From contig NZ_LT670817.1 of NCBI RefSeq assembly GCF_900129425.1, positions 2,914,001 through 2,978,000 on the forward strand: a DNA stretch of 64,000 bases, in the 5' to 3' direction. The translations under genes and the position numbers were made by a program. The notes under the pieces are model-generated. The model was not told where the DNA came from and ran no database searches. It saw only the letters and a program-made list of their open reading frames with translations. The DNA is from Bradyrhizobium erythrophlei (GTDB taxonomy: Bacteria; Pseudomonadota; Alphaproteobacteria; Rhizobiales; Xanthobacteraceae). Positions 51,368 to 60,192 of this stretch are shown here, one piece after another; the stretch's first letter is position 1; each line of letters begins with the position of its first letter.

Positions 51368-51443
51368 CATTCCGGGATGGTCCGAAGGACCAGACCCGGA
51401 ATCTCGAGATTCCGGGTTCGCGTCTTCGACGCGCCCCGGAATG
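51368..51443. repeat. Cloverleaf-like palindromic repeat, copy 2
   Basis: Outer stem CATTCCGGG (51368-51376) pairs with CCCGGAATG (51435-51443). Three inner hairpins fill it: TGGTCC-GAA-GGACCA (51378-51392), the 22-bp perfect palindrome at 51395-51416 centred on TCGA, and CGCGTC-TTC-GACGCG (51419-51433). The result is a compact four-way junction between cimA and a VOC gene. Confidence 0.88.
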
Positions 51444-51474
51444 ACGGTTCAACATCGGGCGGGATGCAACTCAG

Positions 51475-51858
51475 ATGATCGACCACATCTCCGTCGGCGT
51501 CAGTGACCTCGAACGGTCCGCGCGCTTTTACGAAGCGGCGCTGGCGCCGCTTGGGCTGTCACGCCTGGTAACACGCCCCGCGACAATCGGTTTCGGCAAG
51601 AGCTATCCCGAGTTCTGGATCAATTTTCGTGCCGACATGACCCAGGTCGTTCCTGAAAGCGGCGTCCACATCTGCCTCCGCGCAAAGACGACTGCCGAAG
51701 TCGATGCCTTTCACGCGGCGGCGCTGGCGGCTGGCGGAAATTCCGAAAGCCCGCCGTCGCTGCGTCCGCATGATCGCGTGCGCTACTACGCGAGCTTTGT
51801 CAGGGATCCCGACGGCAATCGCATCGAGGCGGTGACGTTTCCGGCGGCTTCAAACTAG
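51475..51858 (+). CDS. VOC-superfamily (glyoxalase-like) protein
   Basis: 127 residues, single VOC module. MIDHISVGVSDLERSARFYEAAL begins the fold and VRYYASFVRDPDGNRIEAVTF ends it, with His3 and Glu near the C-terminus available for a metal. The central FWINFRADMTQVVPESGVHICLRA is typical of the lactoylglutathione-lyase-like group with unknown substrates. It stands alone after cimA and a palindromic repeat. Confidence 0.88.
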   Translation: MIDHISVGVSDLERSARFYEAALAPLGLSRLVTRPATIGFGKSYPEFWINFRADMTQVVPESGVHICLRAKTTAEVDAFHAAALAAGGNSESPPSLRPHDRVRYYASFVRDPDGNRIEAVTFPAASN

Positions 51859-51869
51859 CGGTGCGACAG

Positions 51870-52475
51870 TCACAGCCGGCGGGCAATCTCCGGCACCAGT
51901 TTCTCTGTGCCTTCAGGCGCGCGGGCCGCGGCGGCGCGCAACCGCGGCAGGATATCCTCGACCCGTTCGGCTTTCAGGATATCGACCGCCAGAGACGGCC
52001 GAATGAATGCCGTGGCCCGCATATGCCCGAGCAGCGCGAGCAACGGTTCCCAGAAGCCGTCGATGTTGGCGAGCAGGACCGGCTTGGAGTGGCGGCCAAG
52101 CTGCTGCCAAGTCAGTTGCTCCACCAGTTCCTCCAGCGTGCCGATCCCGCCGGGGAGCGCCACGAAGGCGTCGGAACGCTCGAACATCAGCCGCTTGCGC
52201 TCGTGCATGTCGGGCGTGACGACGAGTTCCTGAACCCGCTTCAGCACGTTTTCGCGGGAGGTGAGAAAGTCGGGTATGATACCGGTCACGGTGCCGCCGT
52301 GATCGAGCACCGATGTGGCGATCGCGCCCATCAGCCCGATCGAGCCGCCGCCATAGACCAGGCGGATGCCGTTCTCGGCGAGCGCCTTTCCTAGCGCGAT
52401 GGCGGCTTCAACGAAGCGGGGATTTGTGCCGGGGCCGGAGCCGCAATAGACACAGACGGTTTTGATTTTGTTCAT
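51870..52475 (-). CDS. LOG-family nucleotide 5'-monophosphate phosphoribohydrolase
   Basis: 201 residues from the ATG at 52475 (ATG at 52484 also possible). KTVCVYCGSGPGTNPRFVEAA, LVYGGGSIGLMGAIA and VALPGGIGTLEELVEQLTW carry the PGGxGTxxE signature of LOG proteins. Plant and bacterial LOGs release free cytokinins or other bases from nucleoside monophosphates; rhizobial copies may make cytokinin or act in nucleotide salvage. The TIGR00730 form is widespread, so a phytohormone role should not be assumed. Monocistronic. Confidence 0.9.
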   Translation of the reverse strand: MNKIKTVCVYCGSGPGTNPRFVEAAIALGKALAENGIRLVYGGGSIGLMGAIATSVLDHGGTVTGIIPDFLTSRENVLKRVQELVVTPDMHERKRLMFERSDAFVALPGGIGTLEELVEQLTWQQLGRHSKPVLLANIDGFWEPLLALLGHMRATAFIRPSLAVDILKAERVEDILPRLRAAAARAPEGTEKLVPEIARRL

Positions 52476-52683
52476 GCTGGCCATGTGGCACTGCAGCGTA
52501 AGTGCGTCAACCCTAGCGGATTCGCCAAGGCAATGGAATCCATTCGTGAATCCCGGTAAATCGCTGAAGAATCGAGGGTGCATGCGGCGCTTAAAGGTTC
52601 TATATGACGCGCACGATGCGGAACCACATTAAAAACACGCGCGACAGCGAGCCGGCGACCCGGTTCGCTCTGGGTACTCCTTG

Positions 52684-54672
52684 ATGGCTCACACCGATTC
52701 GTCTGGGGGGGCCGGCGAAGCGCTGTCTGGCTCGGGCAAATCCATCGAACGGGCGACCCTGATCGGGACGCTGGTGCATCTGTGGCCGTACATCTGGCCC
52801 GGCGATCGCGTCGATCTCAAGATGCGCGTGGTCTGGTCGGTGGTGCTGCTGCTGGTAGCCAAGGTGGCGACGCTGGCGGTGCCGTTTACGTTCAAATGGG
52901 CGATCGACGCCCTGACCGGCGCCGATACCGCCCCGGTGCAATCGTCGAACTGGACGCTGTGGCTGATCGCATCGCCCCTGATCATGACTGCAAGCTATGG
53001 CGCCTTGCGCGTGCTGATGGCGGTGCTGACCCAGTGGCGCGATGGCATCTTCGCGCGCGTCGCGATGCATGCGGTGCGCAAGCTCGCTTACCGCACCTTC
53101 GTCCACATGCACGAACTGTCGCTGCGCTTTCATCTGGAGCGCAAGACCGGAGGGCTGACGCGCGTGCTGGAGCGCGGCCGTCTCGGCATCGAGGTGATCG
53201 TACGGATGGTGATCCTGCAGCTGGTCCCGACCATCGTCGAGGTTTCGCTGCTGACGGCCGTGCTGCTGTGGAAGTTCGACTGGCGCTATGTGCTGGCGAC
53301 CATGATCACCGTCGTGATCTTCATGTATTACACCTACATCGCGACCGAATGGCGGATCGAGATCCGCCGCAAGATGAACGAATCCGATACCGAGGCGAAC
53401 ACCAAGGCGATCGACTCGCTGCTGAACTACGAGACCGTCAAATATTTCAGTGCCGAGGAGCGCGAGGCCGCCCGCTACGACCGTTCGATGGAGGGTTACG
53501 AGCGTGCCAGCGTGAAGACCTACACCTCGCTCGCGGTGCTCAATACCGGGCAGGCCATCATCTTCACCGCCGGTCTCACCGCGACCATGCTGATGTGCGC
53601 GATCGGCGTCCGCAGCGGCAAGAATACGGTCGGCGATTTCGTCATGGTCAACGCCATGATGATCCAGCTTTACCAGCCGCTGAATTTCATGGGCATGGTC
53701 TACCGCGAGATCAAGCAGGCGGTGATCGACATCGAGAAGATGTTCGGCGTGCTGGCGCGGAATCCGGAGATCAAGGACCTTCCCGGCGCCACGCCGCTGA
53801 TCGTGACGTCTGGCAAGGTGCGCTTCGACGACGTGCGATTTTCCTACGATCCCGAGCGGGCGATCCTCAAGGGCCTCAGTTTCGAGGTGCCTGCCGGCAA
53901 GACGGTTGCGATCGTCGGGCCTTCCGGCGCCGGCAAGTCGACCATTTCGCGGCTGCTGTTTCGGCTCTATGACGTCTCCGGCGGCAAGATCCTGATCGAC
54001 GGTCAGGACATCCGGAACGTCACGCAGGCCTCGCTGCGGGCAGCGATCGGCATGGTGCCGCAGGACACTGTGTTGTTCAACGACACCATCCGTTACAACA
54101 TCCGTTACGGCCGCTGGGATGCTACCGACGCCGAAGTCGAGCAGGCGGCGCAGCTCGCGCAAATCGATCGCTTCATCCGGATGTCGCCGAAGGGTTACGA
54201 GACCCAGGTCGGCGAGCGCGGCTTGAAATTATCGGGCGGCGAGAAGCAGCGGGTCGCGATCGCGCGGACGATTCTGAAGGGGCCGCCGATCCTGGTGCTC
54301 GACGAGGCGACATCGGCGCTCGACAGCCATACCGAGCATGAAATTCAGGAGGCGCTGGAGCGGATTTCGCGCAACCGCACATCGCTGGTGATCGCGCACC
54401 GGCTGTCCACCATCGTGGGCGCCGACGAAATCATCGTGCTGGATCAGGGCCGCATCGCCGAGCGTGGAACGCATTCGCAGCTTTTGGCAACCGGCGGGCT
54501 TTATGCCAGTATGTGGAACCGGCAGCGCGAGGCTCAAGAGGCGCGCGAGAGGCTGGCGCTGATTGCCGACGAGAACGAAACGCCGAACCGGGAGCCGCCA
54601 CCGCTCGATGACGCGCTGGTAACTGACGGGCCGGCGACTGACGCGCTGGTAACTCCGGCCGCGGCGGAATGA
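52684..54672 (+). CDS. Atm1-type ABC exporter (permease-ATPase fusion)
   Basis: 662 residues. Residues ~50-330 hold six membrane helices. The ATPase domain follows with Walker A GPSGAGKST at ~412, signature LSGGEKQRVAIARTIL at ~516 and Walker B ILVLDEATSALDS. The segments WRIEIRRKMNESDTEANTKAIDSLLNYETVKYF and YQPLNFMGMVYREIKQA are hallmarks of the mitochondrial Atm1/NaAtm1 group, which exports glutathione-linked sulfur or metal-glutathione compounds. The functional unit is a homodimer in the inner membrane. The C-terminal ~50 residues are a non-conserved acidic/Pro tail. psd and pssA follow in the same direction after a short palindrome. Confidence 0.93.
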   Translation: MAHTDSSGGAGEALSGSGKSIERATLIGTLVHLWPYIWPGDRVDLKMRVVWSVVLLLVAKVATLAVPFTFKWAIDALTGADTAPVQSSNWTLWLIASPLIMTASYGALRVLMAVLTQWRDGIFARVAMHAVRKLAYRTFVHMHELSLRFHLERKTGGLTRVLERGRLGIEVIVRMVILQLVPTIVEVSLLTAVLLWKFDWRYVLATMITVVIFMYYTYIATEWRIEIRRKMNESDTEANTKAIDSLLNYETVKYFSAEEREAARYDRSMEGYERASVKTYTSLAVLNTGQAIIFTAGLTATMLMCAIGVRSGKNTVGDFVMVNAMMIQLYQPLNFMGMVYREIKQAVIDIEKMFGVLARNPEIKDLPGATPLIVTSGKVRFDDVRFSYDPERAILKGLSFEVPAGKTVAIVGPSGAGKSTISRLLFRLYDVSGGKILIDGQDIRNVTQASLRAAIGMVPQDTVLFNDTIRYNIRYGRWDATDAEVEQAAQLAQIDRFIRMSPKGYETQVGERGLKLSGGEKQRVAIARTILKGPPILVLDEATSALDSHTEHEIQEALERISRNRTSLVIAHRLSTIVGADEIIVLDQGRIAERGTHSQLLATGGLYASMWNRQREAQEARERLALIADENETPNREPPPLDDALVTDGPATDALVTPAAAE

Positions 54673-54682
54673 TTGCCCATCT

Positions 54683-54703
54683 CCTCTCCCGCCGCGGGAG
54701 AGG
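54683..54703. repeat. Short palindromic repeat between exporter and psd
   Basis: CCTCTCCCG-CCG-CGGGAGAGG, 9-bp perfect arms with a 3-nt loop. It belongs to the CTCTCCC family seen at 23813 and 49164. No T-tract follows, so it is not a typical terminator. Confidence 0.75.
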
Positions 54704-54726
54704 GCACAACAGATAGTGACCCCCCG

Positions 54727-55425
54727 ATGTCCATTGCCCATTCCATCCGCGCGCAAATTCCGCCGATCCACCGGGAAGGCTATCCGTTTATCAGCGGCTT
54801 TGCGGTTGCGAGCCTGGTTCTGTTCTGGATCTGGACGCCGCTCGGCTGGATCGGTGCCTTGCTGACGGTCTGGTGCGCGCTGTTTTTCCGCGATCCGGTG
54901 CGGGTGACGCCGGTGCGCGAGGGCATCGTGGTGGCGCCGGCCGACGGGCGCATCTCGATGGTGACGCAGGTGTTGCCGCCGGTCGAACTCGGGCTCGGCG
55001 ACCAGCCGCTGCCGCGTATCTCGATCTTCATGAGCGTATTCAACTGCCACGTGAACCGCAGTCCGGTGACGGGGCGAATCGACCGGATCGCGTACCGGCC
55101 GGGCACCTTCATCAATGCCGAGCTGGACAAGGCGAGCGAGGACAATGAGCGCAACTCGCTGGTGATCTCGACCCCGGACGGACGCATCGGGGTGATCCAG
55201 ATCGCGGGGCTGGTGGCGCGGCGGATTGTCTCGTTCGTTCGCGAAGGGCAGTCAATCGGTGCCGGCGAGCGCTTCGGATTGATCCGGTTTGGATCGCGTC
55301 TCGACGTCTACCTGCCCGATGGCACCAAATCGCTGGTCGCAGAAGGCCAGACCGCGGTGGCCGGCGAGACCATTTTGGCCGATTTCAGGCTTGGCGATAA
55401 CGGCCGGACCTACCGCGCCGATTAA
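54727..55425 (+). CDS. psd: Phosphatidylserine decarboxylase (short proenzyme type)
   Basis: 232 residues from the ATG at 54727. It converts phosphatidylserine to phosphatidylethanolamine. Two membrane segments near the N-terminus (FAVASLVLFWIWTPLGWIGALL) anchor it. VVAPADGRISMV and FMSVFNCHVNRSPVTG are conserved. The self-cleavage site is Gly189-Ser190 in RFGSRLD, where Ser190 becomes the pyruvoyl group; this GS form is normal for the short type. pssA follows 76 bp downstream and supplies the substrate. Confidence 0.94.
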   Translation: MSIAHSIRAQIPPIHREGYPFISGFAVASLVLFWIWTPLGWIGALLTVWCALFFRDPVRVTPVREGIVVAPADGRISMVTQVLPPVELGLGDQPLPRISIFMSVFNCHVNRSPVTGRIDRIAYRPGTFINAELDKASEDNERNSLVISTPDGRIGVIQIAGLVARRIVSFVREGQSIGAGERFGLIRFGSRLDVYLPDGTKSLVAEGQTAVAGETILADFRLGDNGRTYRAD

Positions 55426-55501
55426 CCATTTGGCTGTCGAATCAACCGGCTGAGCACCGCAATGGCGGAGCGGGCCGGGGCTTGCTATATCTATGCGAGC
55501 C

Positions 55502-56383
55502 ATGACGCCGATCGATCCGCAACATCCCGAACTTCGCCGCCGCCGGTTTCGCCCGATTCCGGTGCGGATGCTGGTGCCCAACGTCATCACCCTGCTTGCG
55601 ATCTGCGCGGGATTGACCGCGATCCGGTTGTCGACCGAAGGGCGGATGGAACTGGCGGTAGCGGCGATCGTGTTCGCAGCCGTGCTCGATGGGCTGGACG
55701 GCCGGGTCGCGCGCATGATCAAGGGCCAGTCGAAATTCGGGGCGGAACTCGACAGCCTCGCCGATTTCGTCAATTTCGGCGTGGCGCCCGGCCTGATCCT
55801 CTATTTCTGGCAGCTGCATGAGCTGAACAATGGCGGCTGGATCGCCGCGATGGTGTTCGCGATCAGCGGCGGCCTGCGGCTGGCACGCTTCAACGCCACC
55901 ATGGACGATCCGAACAAGCCCGCCTTTGCCGTGAATTACTTCACCGGCGTCCCGGCGCCGGCCGGCGCGATCACCGTGCTGCTTCCGATCTATCTCGCGT
56001 TCCTCGGCCTGCCGAACCCGCCGGCGATCCTGACCGCGCTCTATACGCTGCTGATCGCCTTCCTGATGGTGTCGCGGCTGCCGGTGTTTTCGGGCAAGAC
56101 CGTACGCATGCGCGTGCCGCCGGAAATGGTGCTGCCGGTTTTCGTCTCGGTGGTTTTCTTCATTGCGCTGCTGATCGGCTATCCCTGGCATATTCTGTCG
56201 GCGGGTTCGGTGCTCTACCTCGCGAGCCTGCCGGCCGGATGGAAATCCTATCGCGACCACGCGCGCAAGGCTGCCGCGGCGGAGCTCACGCCGGCCGGCG
56301 TCGCGCCGGCAAATTCTCCGCCGTCGTACCCGCCGGTAGCCTCCGAGCCGGAACACGACGATCGGCCGACGCGGCTGAACTGA
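55502..56383 (+). CDS. pssA: CDP-diacylglycerol-serine O-phosphatidyltransferase
   Basis: 293 residues from the ATG at 55502 (ATG at 55493 also possible). The CDP-alcohol phosphatidyltransferase motif is complete: D66-G67-x2-A70-R71-x8-G80-x3-D84-x3-D88. About eight membrane segments follow, with VPNVITLLAICAGLTAIR first. It makes phosphatidylserine from CDP-diacylglycerol and serine, the precursor used by psd just upstream. The C-terminal ~30 residues are a Pro-rich, charged cytoplasmic tail. Confidence 0.94.
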   Translation: MTPIDPQHPELRRRRFRPIPVRMLVPNVITLLAICAGLTAIRLSTEGRMELAVAAIVFAAVLDGLDGRVARMIKGQSKFGAELDSLADFVNFGVAPGLILYFWQLHELNNGGWIAAMVFAISGGLRLARFNATMDDPNKPAFAVNYFTGVPAPAGAITVLLPIYLAFLGLPNPPAILTALYTLLIAFLMVSRLPVFSGKTVRMRVPPEMVLPVFVSVVFFIALLIGYPWHILSAGSVLYLASLPAGWKSYRDHARKAAAAELTPAGVAPANSPPSYPPVASEPEHDDRPTRLN

Positions 56384-56528
56384 GCCGCCGGCTCGGCGCG
56401 TCGGCAACTGATCCCCGGATATCTGCCATGAGCGGCCGCCGAGTTGGGTTCGGTCCCAATCTCGGGTATAGGGCTGACCGTACACGGCCTTCAAAAAGGG
56501 CCGGTCCCTGAATTCTGGAGAGAACGCC

Positions 56529-57248
56529 GTGACGGATTCCGAAAAAGCGCCGCTGCCTGCCGCACTTCTAGAGGCGCTGGGGCGCTATGACACGCCCACG
56601 ATCTGCAATGCGCTGGAAATCGTCGCGCCGGAACGGCGCCTGATCGGCTATACGACCAAGCCGCTGGTTTGTCCGTTCCCGGAGCTCCCGCCGATGGTCG
56701 GCTATGCCCGCACGGTGACGATCCGCTCCGTTCTGCAGTCCGCGCTTCCGGCAGCCGAGCAGTCGAAGCGCCGGATCGCCTATTACGAATATATGGGCAC
56801 CGGCCACGGCCCGCGTATCACCGTGATCCAGGATATCGATGGTCCGGACGTGGGCTACGGTGCGTTCTGGGGCGAGGTCCAGAGTTCGGTGCACAAGGCG
56901 CTCGGCTGTCTCGGCGTCATCACCGACGGATCGATCCGCGACATCCCGCAATGGGCGCCCGGTTTCCAGGCCCTGGCCGGCTCGATCGGACCGTCCCACG
57001 CCTGGGTACATGCCGACAGTTTTGGCGGCGAAGTTCGCGTCGCCGGGATGACGGTGCGCTCCGGCGACCTCATTCATGCCGACTGTCACGGCGCGGTGGT
57101 CATTCCAACCGATATCGCAGCGAAAGTGCCTGACGCGGCCGAACTGTGCGGCCGCCGCGAGACACCGATTCTTGAGATCGCCCGCAGCCCGTCATTTACG
57201 CTTGAAAAGCTGAAAGAGGCGCTGGCGAAATCGGCAGAAATTCATTGA
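56529..57248 (+). CDS. RraA-like / HMG-CHA aldolase family protein
   Basis: 239 residues from a GTG at 56529. The RraA fold shows LLEALGRYDTPTICNAL at the start, LGVITDGSIRDIPQW (the G-x3-D-G-x2-R-D metal and substrate motif) and GDLIHADCHGAVVIP. Members with this motif are often class II aldolases or decarboxylases acting on HMG or oxaloacetate; RraA itself inhibits RNase E and lacks the active-site residues. The full motif here favours an enzyme. An SDR gene follows 22 bp downstream and may share the transcript. Confidence 0.88.
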   Translation: MTDSEKAPLPAALLEALGRYDTPTICNALEIVAPERRLIGYTTKPLVCPFPELPPMVGYARTVTIRSVLQSALPAAEQSKRRIAYYEYMGTGHGPRITVIQDIDGPDVGYGAFWGEVQSSVHKALGCLGVITDGSIRDIPQWAPGFQALAGSIGPSHAWVHADSFGGEVRVAGMTVRSGDLIHADCHGAVVIPTDIAAKVPDAAELCGRRETPILEIARSPSFTLEKLKEALAKSAEIH

Positions 57249-57270
57249 CGGATCGAGAGGGGCGATCGCG

Positions 57271-58098
57271 ATGAACATGGACGGCAAGACGGTGTTGGTC
57301 ACGGGCTCGACCGACGGCGTCGGCCGCTATGTCGCCGCCAGACTCGCCGCCGCCGGCGCCAAGGTCCTGATCCATGGCCGTGACGGCGCGCGGGCAAAAA
57401 CCCTGGCCGATGAGATACGCGGTCACGGCTTTGCTGAACCAATCTTCTATCAGGCCGATCTGTCTTCGCTGGCCGGTGCGCGGCAACTCGCCGAAGCGGT
57501 GACGGCCGGGCACAAGCGGCTCGACCTTTTCATCAGCAATGCCGGGATCGGATCGCGGTCGCCCGGGTCGGAGCGGCAGACCAGCGCGGACGGCTATGAA
57601 CTGCGGTTTGCGGTGAATTACCTTTCCGGATTTCTGCTTGCCTACCTGCTGCTTCCCTTGTTGAAGGCAAGCGCGCCCTCGCGCATCGTGAATGTCGCTT
57701 CGCTCGGCCAGCATCCGCTCGATTTCGACGATGTGATGCTGACCAGGGGCTACAGCGGCTCGCGCGCCTACGCCCAGAGCAAGCTCGCCCAGATCATGTT
57801 CACCATCGATCTGGCGAGCCAGCTCGAGGGCACTGGCGTGACCGTGAATGCTCTGCATCCTGCGACTTACATGAACACCACGATGGTGCGCGAAGGCGGC
57901 ATCACCCCGATCAGCACGGTCGAGCAGGGCGGCGACGCCATTTTGCATCTTGCGGTTGGCGACGATGTGGCGGCCAGCAGCGGGCTGTTCTTCAACGGCA
58001 TGCGGCCGGCGCAAGCCAATCCGCAAGCCTATGACGCGGTCGCCCGCAACCGATTGCGCGCGCTCAGCCTCGAACTTGCCGGCCTGCCGCCCGACTGA
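57271..58098 (+). CDS. Short-chain dehydrogenase (retinol dehydrogenase-like)
   Basis: 275 residues. TVLVTGSTDGVGRYVAARLA is the cofactor loop, HGRD after strand 2 suggests NADP preference, and DLFISNAGIGS replaces the usual NNAG with SNAG. VNVASLG carries the Ser, and YAQSK the catalytic Tyr and Lys. The layout (long helix after strand 3, LSSLAGARQLAEAV) matches retinol-dehydrogenase/WWOX-like SDRs. Substrate unknown. Likely co-transcribed with the RraA-like gene. Confidence 0.88.
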   Translation: MNMDGKTVLVTGSTDGVGRYVAARLAAAGAKVLIHGRDGARAKTLADEIRGHGFAEPIFYQADLSSLAGARQLAEAVTAGHKRLDLFISNAGIGSRSPGSERQTSADGYELRFAVNYLSGFLLAYLLLPLLKASAPSRIVNVASLGQHPLDFDDVMLTRGYSGSRAYAQSKLAQIMFTIDLASQLEGTGVTVNALHPATYMNTTMVREGGITPISTVEQGGDAILHLAVGDDVAASSGLFFNGMRPAQANPQAYDAVARNRLRALSLELAGLPPD

Positions 58099-58420
58099 CG
58101 AAACCGGCGCGGCAACTCCTTCGAAGCGGCCCAACCACCTGTCCGGTGTCCTCTCGCCTTCATACGGGGCAAGCCGCGGCGACTATGGTTAGCAGATCGT
58201 TGCGATGGTGTCGGGGCGCCAATCAGCGGTCCATTAGCGCGTTTCGGCCACGACCTGCGACGAAGTGGGCAGTCCGTTCGCCGCGGTAGCCGGCGCTAAA
58301 CGACTTAACCTTTACGCGTCTTTAATGGCGGGCGACGTAGGCTTCCTGTTGCGCGGTCCGGAATGGGCGGCGCCACCGTCCAGGATGGCCGGTCGTTCGC
58401 GTACGCGTTGGAGTTCCCCC
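58099..58420. other. Gene-free gap upstream of motA
   Basis: 322 bp. A TTAACC half-site occurs at 58305-58310, but no full CtrA-type box. The frame open through here into motA has poor coding character. The promoter of motA-motB is expected here. Confidence 0.35.
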
Positions 58421-59194
58421 ATGGATATCATGACGAGCGTTGGGCTCGTGTCCGGCATGCTTGTCGTGACAGTAATGGTGCTCATGGGCGGCGATCTGCA
58501 CATGTTCGTCAGCGAACATGCTGTCATCATCATCTTCGGCGGATCGATCGCCGCCACCATGATCCGGTTTCCGCTTAGCGCCATCCTGCATGGCCTGCCG
58601 CTCGGCGCAAAATTTGCGTTCACGATGAGCCGGCTTTCGGCGCGCGATCTGGTCGACGAGCTTGCCCGCATCGCGGAAATCGCGCGCAAGCAGGGACCTG
58701 TCGGGCTGGAAAAAGTCGAGACCGACGAACCGTTCCTCGCCAAGGGCATTCGATATGTCGCCGACGGCTACGATCTCGAATTCATCCGCGACAATCTCGA
58801 GCGCGACCGCGACAACTTCCTGATGCATCTCGACGAGGGCGGGAAAATCTACCGCGCTATCGGCGACTGCGCACCGGCGTTCGGCATGATCGGCACATTG
58901 ATCGGCATGGTGCAGATGTTCGCCAACATGACCGATCCTTCGAAACTCGGCCCGTTCATGGCGACCGCCCTGCTGGCGACGCTCTACGGCGCGCTGGTCG
59001 CGAACCTGTTCTGCCTGCCGATTGCCGACAAGCTGCATGGCAAGCTGCTCGACGAGGAAACCAATCGCACCCTGATCATCGACGGCATTCTGATGATCCG
59101 GGATTCCAAGAGCCCGACGCTGGTCCGGGAAATGCTGCTGGCGTATCTGCCGGAAAAGCACCGCCACGAGGAAGGTGAGCCGGTACCGGCCTGA
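58421..59194 (+). CDS. motA: MotA-type stator protein
   Basis: 257 residues from the ATG at 58421 with GGAG upstream. Four membrane segments: SVGLVSGMLVVTVMVLM, HAVIIIFGGSIAATMI, then after a ~100-residue cytoplasmic loop APAFGMIGTLIGMVQMF and LLATLYGALVANLFCLPIA, which lines the ion channel. This is the MotA/PomA layout; PomA-like features make the coupling ion (H+ or Na+) uncertain. motB follows 33 bp downstream. No other flagellar gene is in the window. Confidence 0.9.
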   Translation: MDIMTSVGLVSGMLVVTVMVLMGGDLHMFVSEHAVIIIFGGSIAATMIRFPLSAILHGLPLGAKFAFTMSRLSARDLVDELARIAEIARKQGPVGLEKVETDEPFLAKGIRYVADGYDLEFIRDNLERDRDNFLMHLDEGGKIYRAIGDCAPAFGMIGTLIGMVQMFANMTDPSKLGPFMATALLATLYGALVANLFCLPIADKLHGKLLDEETNRTLIIDGILMIRDSKSPTLVREMLLAYLPEKHRHEEGEPVPA

Positions 59195-59227
59195 TCGGCG
59201 GGTAGCGGCGGTCCGGGAAAACAGGCG

Positions 59228-60058
59228 ATGGCCAAGAAAAAACGCGGCGATGCGCATGGAGGAGGGCACGGCTGGTTCGTGACCTTTGCCGACCTCATGG
59301 GTCTGATGATGAGCTTCTTCGTGATGCTCGTCGCGTTCTCCTCCATGGACAACAACAAGCTCAAAATCGTCGCGGGCTCGATGCGCGACGCCTTCGGTGT
59401 GCAGACCGAGGCGCGCTATTCCGGAATCATCGAATCCGATGGTCTGCCGACGCGGGCCAAGCTGAAGAACGCCGCGCATATTCCGCCGGAGGAATCATCG
59501 GCCACGCCGACCCCGGACGAAAAGGAGCGGAGCCTGACGGAAGGCGCCCGCCTGAAAGTCGATCGCGAGTTCGCGCTGGCCTCGGCCTCGTTGCGGCAGG
59601 CGTTGCAGGACATGCCGGAACTGACGGAAATCTCGAAACACATCATGTTTGAGGAAACCAGCCAGGGCCTCAATCTGGAAATCGTCGACCAGGACGGACG
59701 GTCGATGTTTGCCGATGGCTCTAAGGTTCCGTACGATCGTACGCGCCGGCTGATCGAGAAACTTGCGATTCCGCTCAAGGCGACGCCGCTGCGAATCTCC
59801 ATCGTCGGCCATACCGCGGCAGGTTTCGTGCCGACGCGCAGCGATTATGGGGCGTTCGATCTGTCGGCCGATCGGGCCAATGCGGTGCGCCAGATCCTAG
59901 AGCGGGAAGGACTGCCGCCGGCCCACATTTTCGCGGTGTCCGGAAAGGCCGACGGCCAGCCGCTGTTTCCCGACGATCCCTCGCTGTCGGCGAACCGTCG
60001 CGTGACCATCACGCTGATGCGCGAAGATCCGCCGCTGCCGCCCGACCTGAAGCCATAA
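59228..60058 (+). CDS. motB: MotB-type stator protein with OmpA-like domain
   Basis: 276 residues. A basic N-terminus and the single membrane helix WFVTFADLMGLMMSFFVMLVAF carry the channel Asp22. A linker of ~100 residues follows. The OmpA-like peptidoglycan-binding domain (~150-270) includes GLNLEIVDQDGRSMFADGS, ISIVGHTAAGF and LSADRANAVRQILEREGLP, ending ANRRVTITLMRE. It binds the cell wall and anchors the stator to MotA. The two genes form an operon. It could serve flagella or another rotary device encoded elsewhere. Confidence 0.92.
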   Translation: MAKKKRGDAHGGGHGWFVTFADLMGLMMSFFVMLVAFSSMDNNKLKIVAGSMRDAFGVQTEARYSGIIESDGLPTRAKLKNAAHIPPEESSATPTPDEKERSLTEGARLKVDREFALASASLRQALQDMPELTEISKHIMFEETSQGLNLEIVDQDGRSMFADGSKVPYDRTRRLIEKLAIPLKATPLRISIVGHTAAGFVPTRSDYGAFDLSADRANAVRQILEREGLPPAHIFAVSGKADGQPLFPDDPSLSANRRVTITLMREDPPLPPDLKP

Positions 60059-60192
60059 CCCTCGCACTACTATATTACCGGGCGTCGTCCGAGCGAGGCC
60101 GCTTTGTGGGTAAGTTCGGCGGTTGACAGGCTATCCGGGAGCGTCGATAGCGACCGGGATCAGATCAGGCGACAGGACGTTTCTCCATCACC

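Noticed and set aside
60059..60192. c-di-AMP (ydaO-type) riboswitch upstream of kup
   Set aside because: The leader is too short, shows no matching structure, and this class is not expected in alphaproteobacteria.
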